A DNA stretch of 64,000 bases from Dama dama (lineage: Eukaryota; Chordata; Mammalia; Artiodactyla; Cervidae), in assembly GCF_033118175.1 (NCBI RefSeq), contig NC_083714.1, positions 16,120,001 to 16,184,000 on the forward strand, read 5' to 3'. Every line of letters begins with the position of its first letter. Within the stretch, counting starts at the first letter, position 1. The notes below the pieces were generated by a model. It saw only the letters and a program-made list of their open reading frames with translations. It was not told the DNA's origin and did no database searches. Made by a program: the position numbers and the translations under genes. This document shows positions 21,870 to 33,702 of the stretch, piece after piece.

Positions 21870-22400
21870 TATGATGAATTATATTAACCAGGTTTTTTTT
21901 AGTGGAGAGATGTCTATTTTTATTATATTTTTAATTCACATACAATAACTGTCATCCTTTTGGAATGCAGTTCTATGATTTTCAACAAAAGCATGTAGTC
22001 CAACAATTTTCATCAATCGAGATATAGAACAATTCAATCAACAGAAAAAAATTACTGCATATTCTTCTTTGTATTAAACTCCTCACCAAATCTCAGCCTC
22101 TCACAGTCACTGATCTGTTCTTGGTCCCAATATATTTGCATTTTCCAGAATATAATCTAAATGGAGTTAGAGTAAACTAACTCCTTTAAAACCTGATTCA
22201 TTTTACTGAGTACAACAGGTTTGAGATTCATACATGCTGTGTAGATCAATTCATTTCATATTTTGACACAGAGTAGTATTCCATTGCAAGGATGAACCAG
22301 TTTGTTTATCTATGCAGACACTGAAAGAAGTTTGGATTGCTTCTAGTTTGGAGTAATTATGAATAAAACCACAACAAATATATTCATATGTGGTTTTTGT
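21870..22400 (-). mobile_element. old L1 3' UTR fragment, antisense
   Basis: L1M-type 3' UTR read in reverse: 'aattcacatacaataactgt', 'gatatagaacaattcaatca' and 'gtattccattgcaaggatga'. It comes after an ORF2 fragment on the same strand, so the two are separate L1 pieces rather than one element. Confidence 0.7.
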
Positions 22401-22401
22401 A

Positions 22402-23826
22402 TCAGTCAGTTCAGTCGCTCAGAAATGTCTGACTCTTTGCGACCCCATGAACCGCAGCACACCAGGCCTCCCTGTCCATCACCAACTCCCAGAGTTCACC
22501 CAAACTCACGTCCATTGAGATGGTGATGCCATCCGACCATCTCATCCTCTGTTGTCCCCTTCTCCTCCTGCCCTCAATCTTTCCCAGCATCAGGGTCTTT
22601 TCAAATGAGTCAGCTCTTCGCATCAGGAGGCCAAAGTATTAGAGTTTCAGCTTCAACATCAGTCCTTCTAATGAACACCCAGGACTGATCTTTAGGATGG
22701 ACTGGTTGAATTTCTGCAGTCCAAGAGACTCTCAAGAGTCTTCTCCAACACCACAGTTCAAAAGCATCAATTATTCAGTGCTCAGCTTTCTTTATAGTCC
22801 AACTTGCACATCCATACATGACTACTGGAAAAACCATAGCCTTGACTAGACAGACCTTTGTTGGCAAAATAATGTCTCTGCTTTTTAATAAGCTCTCTAG
22901 GTTGGCCATAACTTTCCTTCCAAGCAGTAAGCATCTTTTAATTTCATGACTGCAGTCACCATCTGCAGTGATTTTGGAGCCCAAGAAAATAAAGTCAGCC
23001 ACTGTTTTCCACTGTTTCCCCCACTTATTTGCCATGAAGTGATGGGATCGCATCTTAGTTTGGCCATGATCTTAGTTTTCTGAATGCTGAGCTTTAAGCC
23101 AACATTTTCACTCTCTTCCTTCACTTTCATCAAGAGGCTCTTTAGTTCTTCTTCACTTTCTGCCATGAGGGTGGTGTCATCTGCATATCTGAGGTTATTG
23201 ATATTTCTCCTGGCAATCTTGATTCCAGCTTGTGCTTCTTCCAGCCCAGCGTTTCTCATGATGTACTCTGCCTATAAGTTAAATAAGCAGGGTGAGAATA
23301 TACAGCCTTGACGTACTCCTTTTCCTATTTGGAACCAGTCTGTTGTTCCATATCCAGTTCTAACTGTTACTTCCTGACCTGGGTACAGATTTCTCAAGAA
23401 GCAGGTCAGGTGGTCTGGTATTCCCACCTCTTTCAGAATTTTCCACAGTTTATTGTGATCCACTCAGTCAAAGGCTTTGGCATAGTCAATAAAGCAGAAA
23501 TAGATGTTATTCTGGAACTCTCTTGCTTTTTTGATGATCCAGCAGATGTTGACAATTTGATTTTTGGTTCCTCTGCCTTTTCTAAAACCAGCTTGAACAT
23601 CTGGAAGTTCCCGGTTCATGAATTGCTGAAGCCTGGCTTGGAGAATTTTGAGCATTACTTTACTAGCGTGTGAGATGAGTGCAATTTTGTGGTAGTTTGA
23701 GCATTCTTTGGCATTGCCTTTCTTTGGGAGTGGAATGAAAACGGACCTTTTCCAGTCCTGTGGCCACTGCTGAGTTTTCCAAATTTGCTGGCATATTGAG
23801 TGCAGCACTTTCACAGCATCATCTTT
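22402..23826 (-). mobile_element. BovB LINE with most of its reverse transcriptase
   Basis: About 1.4 kb of BovB, 5'-truncated just upstream of the RT. The plus strand starts with the 3' tail 'cagtcagttcagtcgctcag'. Minus-strand coding blocks in order are 23464-23825, 23272-23463, 22897-23259 and 22775-23053, with intact motifs described under the pseudogene entry. Flanked by old L1 on both sides. Confidence 0.96.
22775..23825 (-). pseudogene. BovB reverse transcriptase pseudogene
   Basis: An RTE-clade RT domain reads N to C along the minus strand. It has a finger region with WPQDWKRSVFIPLPKKGNA, motif A FIDYAKAFD, a RQGCIFSPCLFNL block, and catalytic motif C as NLRYADDTT, followed by the thumb and the C-terminal IMYGC-like block (here VVMYGCASWTIKKAEH). 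It is broken by an in-frame stop directly after AKAFD (about 23464-23466), another stop between the RQGC and YADD blocks near 23260, and a frameshift near 23050. Catalytic aspartates survive, but no full protein can be made. Confidence 0.93.
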
Positions 23827-23854
23827 GCATTTCTTTTTGCATGGGTTTATTGCA

Positions 23855-25430
23855 GATTCTTTGTTTTTATATGTCTGAAAATGTCTCAATTTCTATTTTG
23901 TTTTTGGAAGATACTTTCTTCAGTTAAAGTATTCTGTTAGTAGCTTGACAATTTTTTTTCCTTCTAATACTAGAGTGATGTTACTCTACTGTTTTGCTTT
24001 TTGCTTTTTGAGGCTATAGCTGCTGTAATTCTCATTTTGACCCTCTGTAGGTAATGTGTCCTTTTTTTTTCCTGCTTGCAATATTTATCACTTGTTTCAT
24101 GCAAGTTAATTTTGACATGCTTTGCTGTAATTATCTTCATGTTTATTGTTTCTAAAGATGTGTGAACTTCTTAGATATGTGGGTTTATGGTTTTCTTCAA
24201 ATTTTGGAAAAATTGGCCAATATTTTTTAAATACTTTCTGTCTGTTCCCTTTCTCTTCTCCTTCAGGGACCCCAATTATACTTATATTAAACCATTTGTT
24301 GTTGTCCTATAGGTCTCTCTGATGTTCTATTTTTTCCCATTTTTGTATTTGTTTTCTTTTTTGTCATTTCTATTATTATGTATTCAAGTTCGCTATTCTT
24401 TTGTAATATCTACTCTACCATTAATCCTGTATAGTGTATTTTTTAAAACCTTAGCCATTGTAGTTTTCATATCTAGAACTTTATTTTGTTCTTTTTTATA
24501 TTCCATGTTTATTTCTAACATGTTTCATCGTCTAGTTTTTGAAATATGAAATGTAATTATGTTCATTTTAAGTGTCCTTGTCTACTAATTCTATCATCTA
24601 TATTCTTTCTGTATTAATTGATTTTTCCTTTTCCTCATTATAAGTTATATTTACTTGCTGCTTTGTATGCTTGGCAATTTTCGTTTGGAAGACAAACATT
24701 GTGAATTTTACTTTGTTGAAGTTGGACGTTTTTGTATTCCTATAAAATTTTTGAGCTTTGTTCTGGGACATGTACTTTGGAATAGAATAATCCTTTTGGG
24801 TTTGTTTTGGAGGTCTCATAGTAGAGAGTGCAGCTGTGCTTAGTGTAGGGCTAATTATTTCTATTATTGAGGTAAGAATTTTCTGTATATTCTACTCAGT
24901 TATCTGTGAATCCTGAGTTTTTGTAGTCTGACTAGTGGCAACAAAAACTATTCTCAGACTTTGAGCATTGAGTTCTCTTGTGCCTGGTCATTTCAGATGA
25001 TTCAGCAGACATATGTTGGATTAGCACTTAATTGAACACTTGAGGAGACTATCTCCAGATCTGCATGGTTCGTTTTTTGTGTAGGTCTCTTTCCCTTTGG
25101 TACTCTGTCCTGCAAACCCAAGTTGCCTTGGTCTTCCCAGATCTTTAGTTCTGTCTTTTAAAAATCAAGGAGACTCTCAAACTTTGCCTGACTTCCTGTT
25201 CCTTGCATTGCAGCTTGGAAATATTCCAAAGGCAGTATGCTAGGACAATCATAGACCTTCCTGTGTTTGTCTTCCATCTCTCAGGGGTCACTGCAATTTA
25301 TCCCCTGGTATCTAATATCTTGAGAACTGTTTTATATATTTTGTCCATGAATTTAGTTGTTTCAGTCAGGAGAGTAAATCCAGTTCCTTTTCATTTTTGC
25401 CCAAAGTAAAAGTTTCCCATTCTTTATTTT
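23855..25430 (-). mobile_element. old L1 5' half, antisense
   Basis: T-rich sequence typical of antisense L1 upstream of the RT region: 'tatgtctgaaaatgtctcaa', 'tccttcagggaccccaatta', 'catctctcaggggtcactgc' and 'aaatccagttccttttcatt'. A similar but separate copy lies at 56300-58110. Highly decayed with no open frame. Confidence 0.6.
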
Positions 25431-25704
25431 GAAAAATCTCCTTTTTCTTGGCTCCTGTGACATGGCTTCCTCTTGATTATCCCCCTACTTTTGTCCCACA
25501 CATCTCTTAATTTGGGTATCTCTGTTCTTGTCTTTACATTCTCCCTCTCAGAGCTCACCCGTGTTTTGAGTCCAGGTACTATCCCTTCTGATAACATCTT
25601 AAGTATTTATTTACTTGAATGTCTGTATCATATCTACTACTGCCTAGAGGAAATTCTACTTAGATGTCTTGTTCTCATTTAAAATTAAAAGGTTGGTGTT
25701 TTGT
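25430..25704. other. unassigned sequence
   Basis: About 275 bases with no recognised repeat or gene; T-rich, possibly decayed LINE continuing from either side. Confidence 0.4.
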
Positions 25705-25880
25705 TAGGGTGTCAAATAGCCTAGATTCTAGTCCTTACTTTGCCACTACCTTACTAGGTAACCTTAGAGAAATCACTTACACTTTCTCAGCTTTAATTAC
25801 ATCATGTATATATTGAAGAAGCTTGATTAGATAATTTCTGAGTTTTTTTCCTAGTTGTAATATTCTTTTATTCTAGGTAA
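25705..25880 (+). mobile_element. MIR SINE
   Basis: Ancient MIR signature: 'gattctagtccttactttgc', 'aatcacttacactttctcag' and 'gaagcttgattagataattt'. Strongly diverged, as expected for a SINE older than the placental radiation. Confidence 0.75.
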
Positions 25881-25914
25881 CTCTGGTTAAAACTTAAATT
25901 TTCATTATCTTCTT

Positions 25915-26570
25915 TTTCTGAAAGCTAATTGCTTTCAGCTCACATCTGCCTTAATACCATAGCCTCCTAACAAACTTTCTTTCTCCCATCTAACCTGTTG
26001 GACATAACAGCCAAAATATTATTCCTTAAATACTCTTATCAACTCATATTCTTGTGAGAACTTGCAATAACTCTTTGTTGCCTGACACATTAAATACAGT
26101 CATCTACCTGACTTTTAAACTTCTTATCCTTTTTATGCACTCTTATGTCCTGCTACTTACCTATATGAACTTTCAGCCTCACTGTGGATGATCTCTTCTT
26201 TATTCCATCTTCCTATTCCTCCTCCTATGATTACTGTTCTCATAGCTTGGTGTATCCTTTTTTCTACCCATCCAAGTCCTCACTATCTCTCAAGGTCCAT
26301 CTTGAGCCTCTCTTCCTCCATGAAGCCTTTGCCTACTGCTTTAGAACACGGTGACCTCTTTACCTTGTAAGCTCCTTTTCTACTTCCTCAGAACATACAC
26401 CTAATGGTCTAATTGCTAAATATCTGATTATTCCATGCCTGTAATTTTTGTTTTCTCATACAGAATTTAAGGTCTTTAGAGACACAAACCATACCTTCTT
26501 GTTTTTTAGGTATGATTTCTTCCAAACATATGGTACTTGTCAAGAAATTGTTGTTTGATTAAGTCATTCA
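25915..26570 (+). mobile_element. L2-type LINE 3' region, sense
   Basis: Contains 'aaatattattccttaaatac', 'cctccatgaagcctttgcct', 'ttgtaagctccttttctact' and 'ggtctttagagacacaaacc', ending with 'tgttgtttgatt'. This order is characteristic of the sense L2-class 3' end. Not coding. Confidence 0.65.
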
Positions 26571-26918
26571 ACTGAGGTTTAATTCATCTTCTTCCTGAAT
26601 TTTAATTGTGGTGTGTGTAAATAGTGCTGGCTCCTAAGACAGTTTGTGCTTATGTTTATTCATTTTATGCTGACATTTGCATGTACTTTCTGACCACTGT
26701 CCGTTTCTAACTTTTCAGAAGCAAGTCAGTCCTTGGTTAATGATTCTGAGCTGGAATTTTGGAATACAGGTCTGTCTTGATGGCAGGAGCTATGCTTGCA
26801 CCACATCATCCATCCCTTAGTGAACTTGGCAGCTCTTTGTTGGGAAATCTGTGAGTGAATCATTGTGACAAAGAGGAAGAGAAAAGCTCAAAGCTCTAGA
26901 CCTTGATGGCTTAAGAAT
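26571..26918. other. unassigned sequence
   Basis: About 350 bases of mixed composition with no repeat recognised and no coding frame; possibly single-copy DNA. It is separated from 27064-27760 by one SINE. Confidence 0.4.
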
Positions 26919-27052
26919 GCATGCATGCATGCTTAGTCACTCAGTCGTGTCAGACTCTTTGCAACCCCATGGATTATAGCCCACCAGGCTCCTTTGTCCA
27001 TGGGATTCTCCAGGCAAGAATACTGGAGTGGGTTGCTATTTCCTTCTCCAGG
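26919..27052 (-). mobile_element. Bov-tA SINE, partial, antisense
   Basis: Begins with an (ATGC)n stretch and 'cttagtcactcagtcgtgtc', ending at 'tttccttctccagg'; the tRNA head is absent. The 11-bp target duplication GGCTTAAGAAT (26908-26918) and GGCTTGAGAAT (27053-27063) differs by one base. Confidence 0.93.
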
Positions 27053-27063
27053 GGCTTGAGAAT

Positions 27064-27759
27064 AAATATCTAATACTAGCAGGAAAAAAAAAAGAGAGAG
27101 AGAGAGATGACAGTACTATGTCATGGTACCCCTAGGATAAACAATAAGACAATGGCCATGATCTGAAGAATGAGATAGCTTTAAAGAAATGTGGAGAAAA
27201 ATTTTTGTCAGCAGGCTTTCTTGGAAATGAAAGTGTGCTAAATAAAGGAAAGGAAGCAAGGAGCTGTGAAAGGATTTCACAGAAGCAAACGTCTTGAATT
27301 TGTTTTGAGTAACTTAGCATGCAGCATGAACAGTATTTTAAGACTTCTGAAATCACACTTTACCCTGTTCAACTCAGAACTCATTCTTAGGCTTCTGAAG
27401 TAGCAAAGTGGAAGCGACTCAGCTTCTTGGTTTCATATAGATATAGTTGGAATAAAAGCATTTCACTTCTTTGCAACTACCACCCCATTCCCAATCAAAA
27501 CTGAATGCTCAGAATTTTGCTCTTATTGACTTTTTTTCCCCCATTTACTTTCCCCACCAAGTTGTCTTTAGACTACAGTCTCTACCATTGTCTCTTGTGC
27601 CCAGGGACCACAAAGCTTCCATCACAATCAGGTGTTTCACAGTCATCTACACGGAAAAAAACAAAGATATGTCCGTTGAATTGCTGAGAGATATTCATCA
27701 CTTCTTTTCCTAAGTTTGATTTATTAAAAGGTTCACTGAACTGACCCTCTAAAGAAAGC
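27064..27759. other. unassigned sequence with (A)n(GA)n tract
   Basis: An A-run and (GA)n tract lie at 27083-27107. The rest (for example 27130-27370) is not a repeat I recognise and has no coding frame of known type. Confidence 0.4.
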
Positions 27760-27905
27760 ATGGTTTAGTAGAAAGAGTGCTATAATGAGAATTATGAGAT
27801 CAAACAGCAGTAACTGGCTGTTTGACTTTCAGCAGCCCACTTAACCTCTGTATTAGATATTTCCTCTGTTAAATTAAGAGATTGAACTATACAAACTTTC
27901 AAGTA
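27760..27905 (+). mobile_element. MIR SINE
   Basis: 'gtttagtagaaagagtgcta', 'actttcagcagcccacttaa' and 'ctctgttaaattaagagatt' follow the MIR order on the plus strand. Diverged. Confidence 0.75.
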
Positions 27906-28800
27906 CCATTCAGGGGTAGTGTTTGATGTATGTGTGACTACTTTCTTTCATGAAGTGCTTCTGATATGTCTTTTCCTGATGCTCTGTCCACTCCTGGATT
28001 CTGAGAAATTTTTCTCACTTCCTAGACCAATAGCTTTTGCCCCTCTAGGTCTTGTTTGTTCCTTTTTTTTTTTTGTTTGTTTGTTTGTTTGTTTTGATGG
28101 ATGAAAGCCAGAAATATGTTAAGTGTAACTTGATTCAGAGGTCACAAATAACTCAAGGGTCACCCCAGCTTATAATTATATCTGTCTGAGCAGGACAGTG
28201 TTTAATTTTTTTTTTTCTTTTTCAGTACTTGGTTTTTACAAAATTGTATTAGTTACCAGCAGCATTTGAAAATCTAAGGATCTCATAAAAATATTTAGAT
28301 TTCCAGCATGTCAAAAAGAATCATAACATCAGGAAGCAGGAGCCCCTCATTTCTACAAGGGATGAATCAGTTGGTATGAAAGAGTGCCACGCCCTTTTAG
28401 GCTGGGCTCTCTCGTTTACCACCCCCAGCATTCCCTCTTCCCATTGTCTTCCTGGCACTGAGGCCAAGAGTAACTGCCTTTTATTATCATACCTTGTGTT
28501 GCTAGTTTACTCTTTATGTGGGGTATTGACTCTACAGTTTATTGCAGCCCCCTCTACTTCCTATAGCGTTGAGAATGGATGTCAGTTACCACTTAATATC
28601 ACACTTGCACTGCTGTTGTTCTTTTACCAGATTTTAAAAACTGACATTTTTGTACCTATATCTCTATCAAAAATAAGAAAGCACATCTAAGCCAAAGAGT
28701 CAACAGTTTTCTCACCTAATTTACTGTTTTATTTTACCTTCTTGATCTCTATTGGTCTTTGTATTTATAACCTCTGTTCTAAGCTAAATATATCTTCAAT
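27906..28800. other. unassigned sequence with poly-T/(GTTT)n
   Basis: A T-run followed by (GTTT)n occupies 28062-28096. The 104-codon plus-strand open frame at 28376-28690 has no domain that I recognise and no splice context that supports it. L1 sequence starts near 28800. Confidence 0.4.
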
Positions 28801-30431
28801 ATATATCTCATTCATAAGGACAGTTTCATCAACAAATGGTATTAGGAAAACTGGATATTCATATGCACAAGAATGAAAGTGGATCTCGGTCTTATACCAC
28901 ACACAAAAATCAACTCAAAATCCATGAAAGACTTCAATCTAAGACCTAAAACTGTAAAACTCCTACAAGAAAACATAGGAAGAAATATTCATAACATTGG
29001 TTTTGGTAATGATTTCATGAATATGACACTAAAAGCATAGGCAACAACAAAAACAAAAACAAAAATGTGTCGCTATGTCAAGCTAAAAAGTGTCTTCAAA
29101 ACAAGGCAAATCAAACAAAAGGAAAGGAAAATAATCAATTCAGTAAAGGAAATAATCAACAGAGTGAAAAGGCAACTGACACAATGGGAAAAAAATTTGT
29201 AAACCATATGTCTAAAAAAGGGGTTAATATCCAAAATATACGAGGAACTTATGCAACTCAGTAGAAAAAAACTAATAATCTGATTTTAAAATGGGGAAAG
29301 GCCTTAAACAGACATTTCTCAAGGAAGACATTCAGTTCAGTTCAGTTCAGTCACTCAGTAATGTCCAACTCTTTGCAGTCCCAAAGAGTGCAGCACACCG
29401 GGCTTCCCTGTCCTTCAACATCTCCCGTAGCTTTCTCAAACTCATGTCCACTGAGTCGGTGATGCCATCCAACCATCTCATCTTCTGTCATCCCCTTCTG
29501 CTCTCGCCTTCAATCTTTCCCAGCATTAGGGTCTTTTCAAATGAGTCAGCTCTTCACATCAGGTGGTCAAAGTATTGGAGTTTCAGCTTCAGCATCAGAC
29601 CTTCCAATGAACAGTCAGGACTGATTTCCTTTAGGATAGACTGGTTGGATCTCCTTGCAAGAAAGACATACAAGTGGCCAAAAAGATTATGAAAGAAATG
29701 CTCAATGTCACTAATCATCAGGGAAATATAAATCAAAATCACAATGCAATATTATCTCACACATATCAGAATGCTCATTAATTTTTTAAAGCAGACAAAT
29801 GACAACAAGTGTTTGCAAGAATATAGAATTGGAACCATTGCACACTATTGATGGTAATGCAAAATAGTGTAGCCTCTATAAAAAGTAGTGTGGAAGTTAC
29901 TCAAAAATATAAAAAACTAGAACTCTCATATGATCCAGCAATCCCACTTCTGGGTATTTATCCAAAATTAATCAGGATCTAAAAGAAATATCTGCATTCC
30001 CATACAATCTAAATGTCTATTCATAGATGAATGGATAAGGAAAACATGGCATATATGTAAAATTAAATACTGTTTAGCATTTAAGAACAAGGAAATTCTG
30101 CAACATGCAACAACCTGGATAAACCTTGACAACTTTATGCTAAGTGAAATAAGCCAGACAAAAAGACAAATATTGCATTATTCCACTTATATTAAGTATC
30201 TAAAATAATCAAATTCACAAATCAAGGAGTAGAATGGAGATTGCTAGGGGCCAGAAGTAGGTGCGGAAAGAGGGGAGTTACTAATCAACGGATATATAGT
30301 TTAAGTTAAGCTGGATGAATAAACTTGAGAGATCTGCTCTATAACATTGTACCAATAGTCAAGAATGTACACCTAAAAATTTGCTATGAAATAAAATCTG
30401 TTAAATGTTCTTACCATAATAAAATTTTTAA
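28800..30431 (+). mobile_element. old L1 ORF2 3' part and 3' UTR, sense
   Basis: The plus strand gives degenerate ORF2 C-terminal sequence ('gacttcaatctaagacctaa', 'aatgggaaaaaaatttgtaa', 'ctcatatgatccagcaatcc', 'gaacaaggaaattctgcaac') and a 3' UTR ending in 'ataataaaatttttaaaaa'. A BovB end at 29331-29658 interrupts it. It was itself inserted into the ancient LINE that resumes at 30432. Confidence 0.88.
29331..29658 (-). mobile_element. BovB 3' end (ART2A-like), antisense
   Basis: 'ttcagttcagttcagtcact' through 'gtgatgccatccaaccatct' to 'ctggttggatctccttgc'. The 10-bp target duplication AAGGAAGACA (29321-29330) and AAGAAAGACA (29659-29668) marks a clean insertion into the L1. Confidence 0.94.
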
Positions 30432-30840
30432 AAAGAACAATGGGAACCATTGAGGGGTTTTCATCTTGGGGTAGGATTGCCAGGTAAAATATAGAACATC
30501 CAGTCATATTTGAATTTCAGAAAACAACATAAATTTTAATATAAATATGTCCCGAATGTTGCATGATACCTACATATGCTAAAACACTATTTGTTGTTTT
30601 TCTGAAGTCCAAATTTAACTGGGAACTCTGTATTTTTATTTTTGGAATTTAACAACACTATCCTGGGAGCAACCTGATTAGTTTTGTCATTTAAAAAGAT
30701 TACTTTGATTGCAAGTAAAGAACAGATTAGATGGGTGTCAGGCTGCAGGCAGGGAGACATTTTAGAAGACGGATTGCACTAACTAGATGACAGATAATTA
30801 GTAACTTAGGTTAAGGTTGTAACAGTGGACATAAAGAAAA
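30432..30840 (-). mobile_element. ancient LINE 3' region, third copy, split by MITE
   Basis: 'agaacaatgggaaccattga' at 30432 matches 'aagaacaatgggaagccact' at 2633 in copy one. After the MITE it continues with 'aaaaagattactttgattgc' and 'ttaaggttgtaacagtggac'. It is flanked by the L1 3' end. Confidence 0.6.
30471..30640. mobile_element. palindromic MITE, copy 2
   Basis: 'gattgccaggtaaaatatag', arm 'catttgaatttcagaaaaca', centre 'atatgtcccgaatgttgcat', and complementary arm 'ctgaagtccaaatttaactg' ending at 'tatttttattt'. Better preserved than copy 1 at 12918-13045. The near-complete inverted-repeat structure points to a DNA transposon derivative. Confidence 0.8.
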
Positions 30841-31074
30841 GGAAATATCAAAATAAATAGGTCTTGGTGAAAGATGAAGACAGAGGTTGGAGGTGTTACA
30901 GAGGATGTCCCACAGTGAAGTGCCCTTTTGATTTCTGATTTGAGTATATGCAGGATGATCATAATTTATCATCCAGAATTGAATATTTCTGAAAATGAAA
31001 GAGGATGCTAAACCAGGATGTATGGCCACTCTAGTAATTTGTAGCTTCCCTCTTTTTTTTCTTGGCACTTATTA

Positions 31075-32440
31075 CCAATGCATATCAATTTTGCTAGTCT
31101 TTTCAAAGAACAAATTTTGGGCTTTGTTTATCCTCTTAATTATATAATTTTTTATTCATTTAATCTTTGCTCTTGTTTTTATTCCTTCCTCTTTCTTTGA
31201 CCTAACTATTTGGTTTATACTTCCTTTGCAAAGATACTTAGATCACTCATTCTCAATATTTCCTCTTTTTTAATACTTATATGCTAAGACTATACATTTT
31301 TCCTATAAGAACAGGTTTACCTGCATCCCCGTAGTTAAGATGTGTAGAATTTTCAGTCATTCAATTAAGAATATCTTCTACTATTCATTGTTGTGTTTTC
31401 TTTGACCCTTGGGTTATTTAGAAATGTATTTCTTACTTTTCTATCATATGGGATCATTCTAGATCTCTTTTTGCTGTTCCTTCCCTGGTGGCTCAGACAG
31501 TAAAGCATCTGCCTGCAACGCGACAGATCCCTGGGTCGGGAAGATCCCCTGGAGAAGGAAATGGCAACCCACTCCAGTACTCTTGCCTGGAAAATCCCAT
31601 GGATGGAGAAGCCTGGTAGGCTACAGTCCATGGGGTTGCAAAGAGTTTTTTGCTCTTCATTGCTTATTTCTACAGAACCTATCCTGTACGACTTCAATCT
31701 TTGAAGTATTTAGGACTTGCTTTTTGGTTCAACATATGACCGGTTTTGGTAGATGGCCCACATGGACTTGGAAAGAATTTGTATTCTGCAGTTGATGAGT
31801 AGTGATCTAAAATTTGCCAGATTAATTTGGTTAATAGTGTTCAAAGAGTCCACATCCTTGTTATTTTTTTTTTTACTTCCAAATTTTTGCTGACTTTTTG
31901 CTTGTTCTATCATTTTATAGGAGAGGTATTTTAAAACTCATTTGAAAATTGGTTTTTATTAACCTTTTATACTTTTGAAATGCAGTTACAAATTTAATAA
32001 TTCTTATTTCCTTAAAACTTAGTTCTGTGACATCAATATAGCTAGTCAACCTTTGTTTGGTTAGTTTTTTGCAAGTTATAGCTTGTCTCATCATTTAACT
32101 TTTAACCTTTATGTATCACTATAATTTAGATGAGTCTCTTGTTAGAAACTTAAACTTGTTTCTTTTTCTTTCAAATCCAGTTTGATAATTCTTATATTTT
32201 AGTAAGATCACACTACATTTATTTTTTATATGATTTTTGTTTTTTGGGTATAAATCTAATATGTCAAAATTTCCTTCTTATATCTAATCTGTTTCAAGTT
32301 CATTCTTGTTCTTGATTCTTGTCTTCTTTCGGAATTTTTTTCCCATTTTTTCCCCCTCTAGCATTGTTATTACATATTGTTTTAATGGCTCGCCTAAAGA
32401 TTACAACATTTTTTACTTGACTTATCAAAGTCTAATATTA
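31075..32440 (-). mobile_element. old L1 ORF2, antisense
   Basis: 'cttttcaaagaacaaatttt', 'ttgacccttgggttatttag', 'aatttgtattctgcagttga' and 'gagtctcttgttagaaactt' are typical antisense ORF2 blocks of old L1s. A Bov-tA SINE splits it at 31480-31645. No open frame remains. Confidence 0.8.
31480..31645 (+). mobile_element. Bov-tA SINE
   Basis: 'cttccctggtggctcagaca' to 'ccatggggttgcaaagag', lacking the last tail block and with a short deletion at 'cctgcaacgcgacagatccc'. The target duplication TTTTTGCTGTTC (31468-31479) and TTTTTGCTCTTC (31646-31657) has one mismatch. Confidence 0.94.
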
Positions 32441-32489
32441 ATTAACTCATCTATTCTTTAATAGAAAATGCAAGAATCTTAGAACACTT

Positions 32490-32640
32490 TGAAGGTTGTG
32501 GAGAATTATTCCCAGGTATAATATCCTTATATTACAGATAAAAATACTGATGTTCAGAAGAGTTGAGTGACTTGATTATGCTCTCAGAGCTAATAAGTGG
32601 CAGAGAGATTTGAACTATGACAGAAACACGTTGCATTTTC
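32490..32640 (-). mobile_element. MIR SINE, antisense
   Basis: 'atattacagataaaaatact', 'gaagagttgagtgacttgat' and 'taataagtggcagagagatt' match the reverse complement of MIR. Confidence 0.8.
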
Positions 32641-33702
32641 TAGAATCCTTTATGGTCCATTGCTAACACATATTCTTATAATTGTCATGCATCTGCAGAA
32701 TGTTTTCTTTGCAACAACCCAGAGGTATATGGTAGTATCATAGTCCACCCTCCCAGCCACCACCCCCAACAGTACATGCTTTTATTTTTAATTTGTATAG
32801 CAGTTTATCCTTTACTGTGCATCCTCACATGCATTATCTTACCTAATACTCTCAATAATTCTATTAAGTAGGTTGTTGTTCAGACAGTTGTTCAGTCGCT
32901 CAGTCGTGTCCAGATTTTTGCAACTCCATGTCAGGCTCCCCTGTCCATCACCAACTCCTGGAGATTGTTTAAACTCATGTCCATCGAGTCAGTGATGCCA
33001 TCCAACCATCTTGTACTCTGTTTTCCCCTTCTCCCCCAACCTTCAATCTTTCCCAGCATCAGGGTGTTTTCTAATGAGTTGGCTATTTGCATCAGGTGGC
33101 CAAAGTATGGCGCTTCAGCATCAGTCCTTCCAATGAATATTCAGGATTCATTTCCTTTAGTATTGACTGGTTTGATCTCCTTGCAGCCCAAGGGATTCTC
33201 AAGAGTCTTCTCCAACACCACAGTTCAAAAGCATCAATTCTTTGGCAATCACATCCATACGTGACTATTGGAAAAACCATAGCTTTGACTAGACAGATCT
33301 TTGATGGCAAAGTAATGTGTCTGCTTTTTAATATGCTGTCATAGCTTTTCTTCCAAAGAGGCAGTGTCTATTAATTTCATGGCTACAGTGACTTTAGAGC
33401 ACAAGAAAATAAAGTCTGACACTGTTTCCATTGTTTCCTGCTTTTTTGCTATGAAGTGATGGGACCAGATGCCATGATCTTAGTTTTTTGAATGCTGAGT
33501 GTTAAGCCAACTTTTCCACTCTCCTCTTTCACTTTCATCAAGAGGCTCTTTAGTTCCTCTTTGCTTTCTGCCATAAGGGTGGTGTCATCTGCATATTTGA
33601 GGTTACTAATATTTCTCTTATCAATCTTGATTCCAGCTTGTGCTTCATCCAACCTGGCATTTCACATGATATACACTGCATAGAAGTTAAATAAGCAGGG
33701 TG

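Noticed and set aside
26919..26932. (ATGC)n stretch considered as a regulatory repeat
   Set aside because: It is the junction and tail variation of a Bov-tA insertion flanked by a target duplication.
28376..28690. 104-codon plus-strand open frame considered as a membrane protein
   Set aside because: Hydrophobic residues come from T-rich DNA; no start context, no homologous family recognised.
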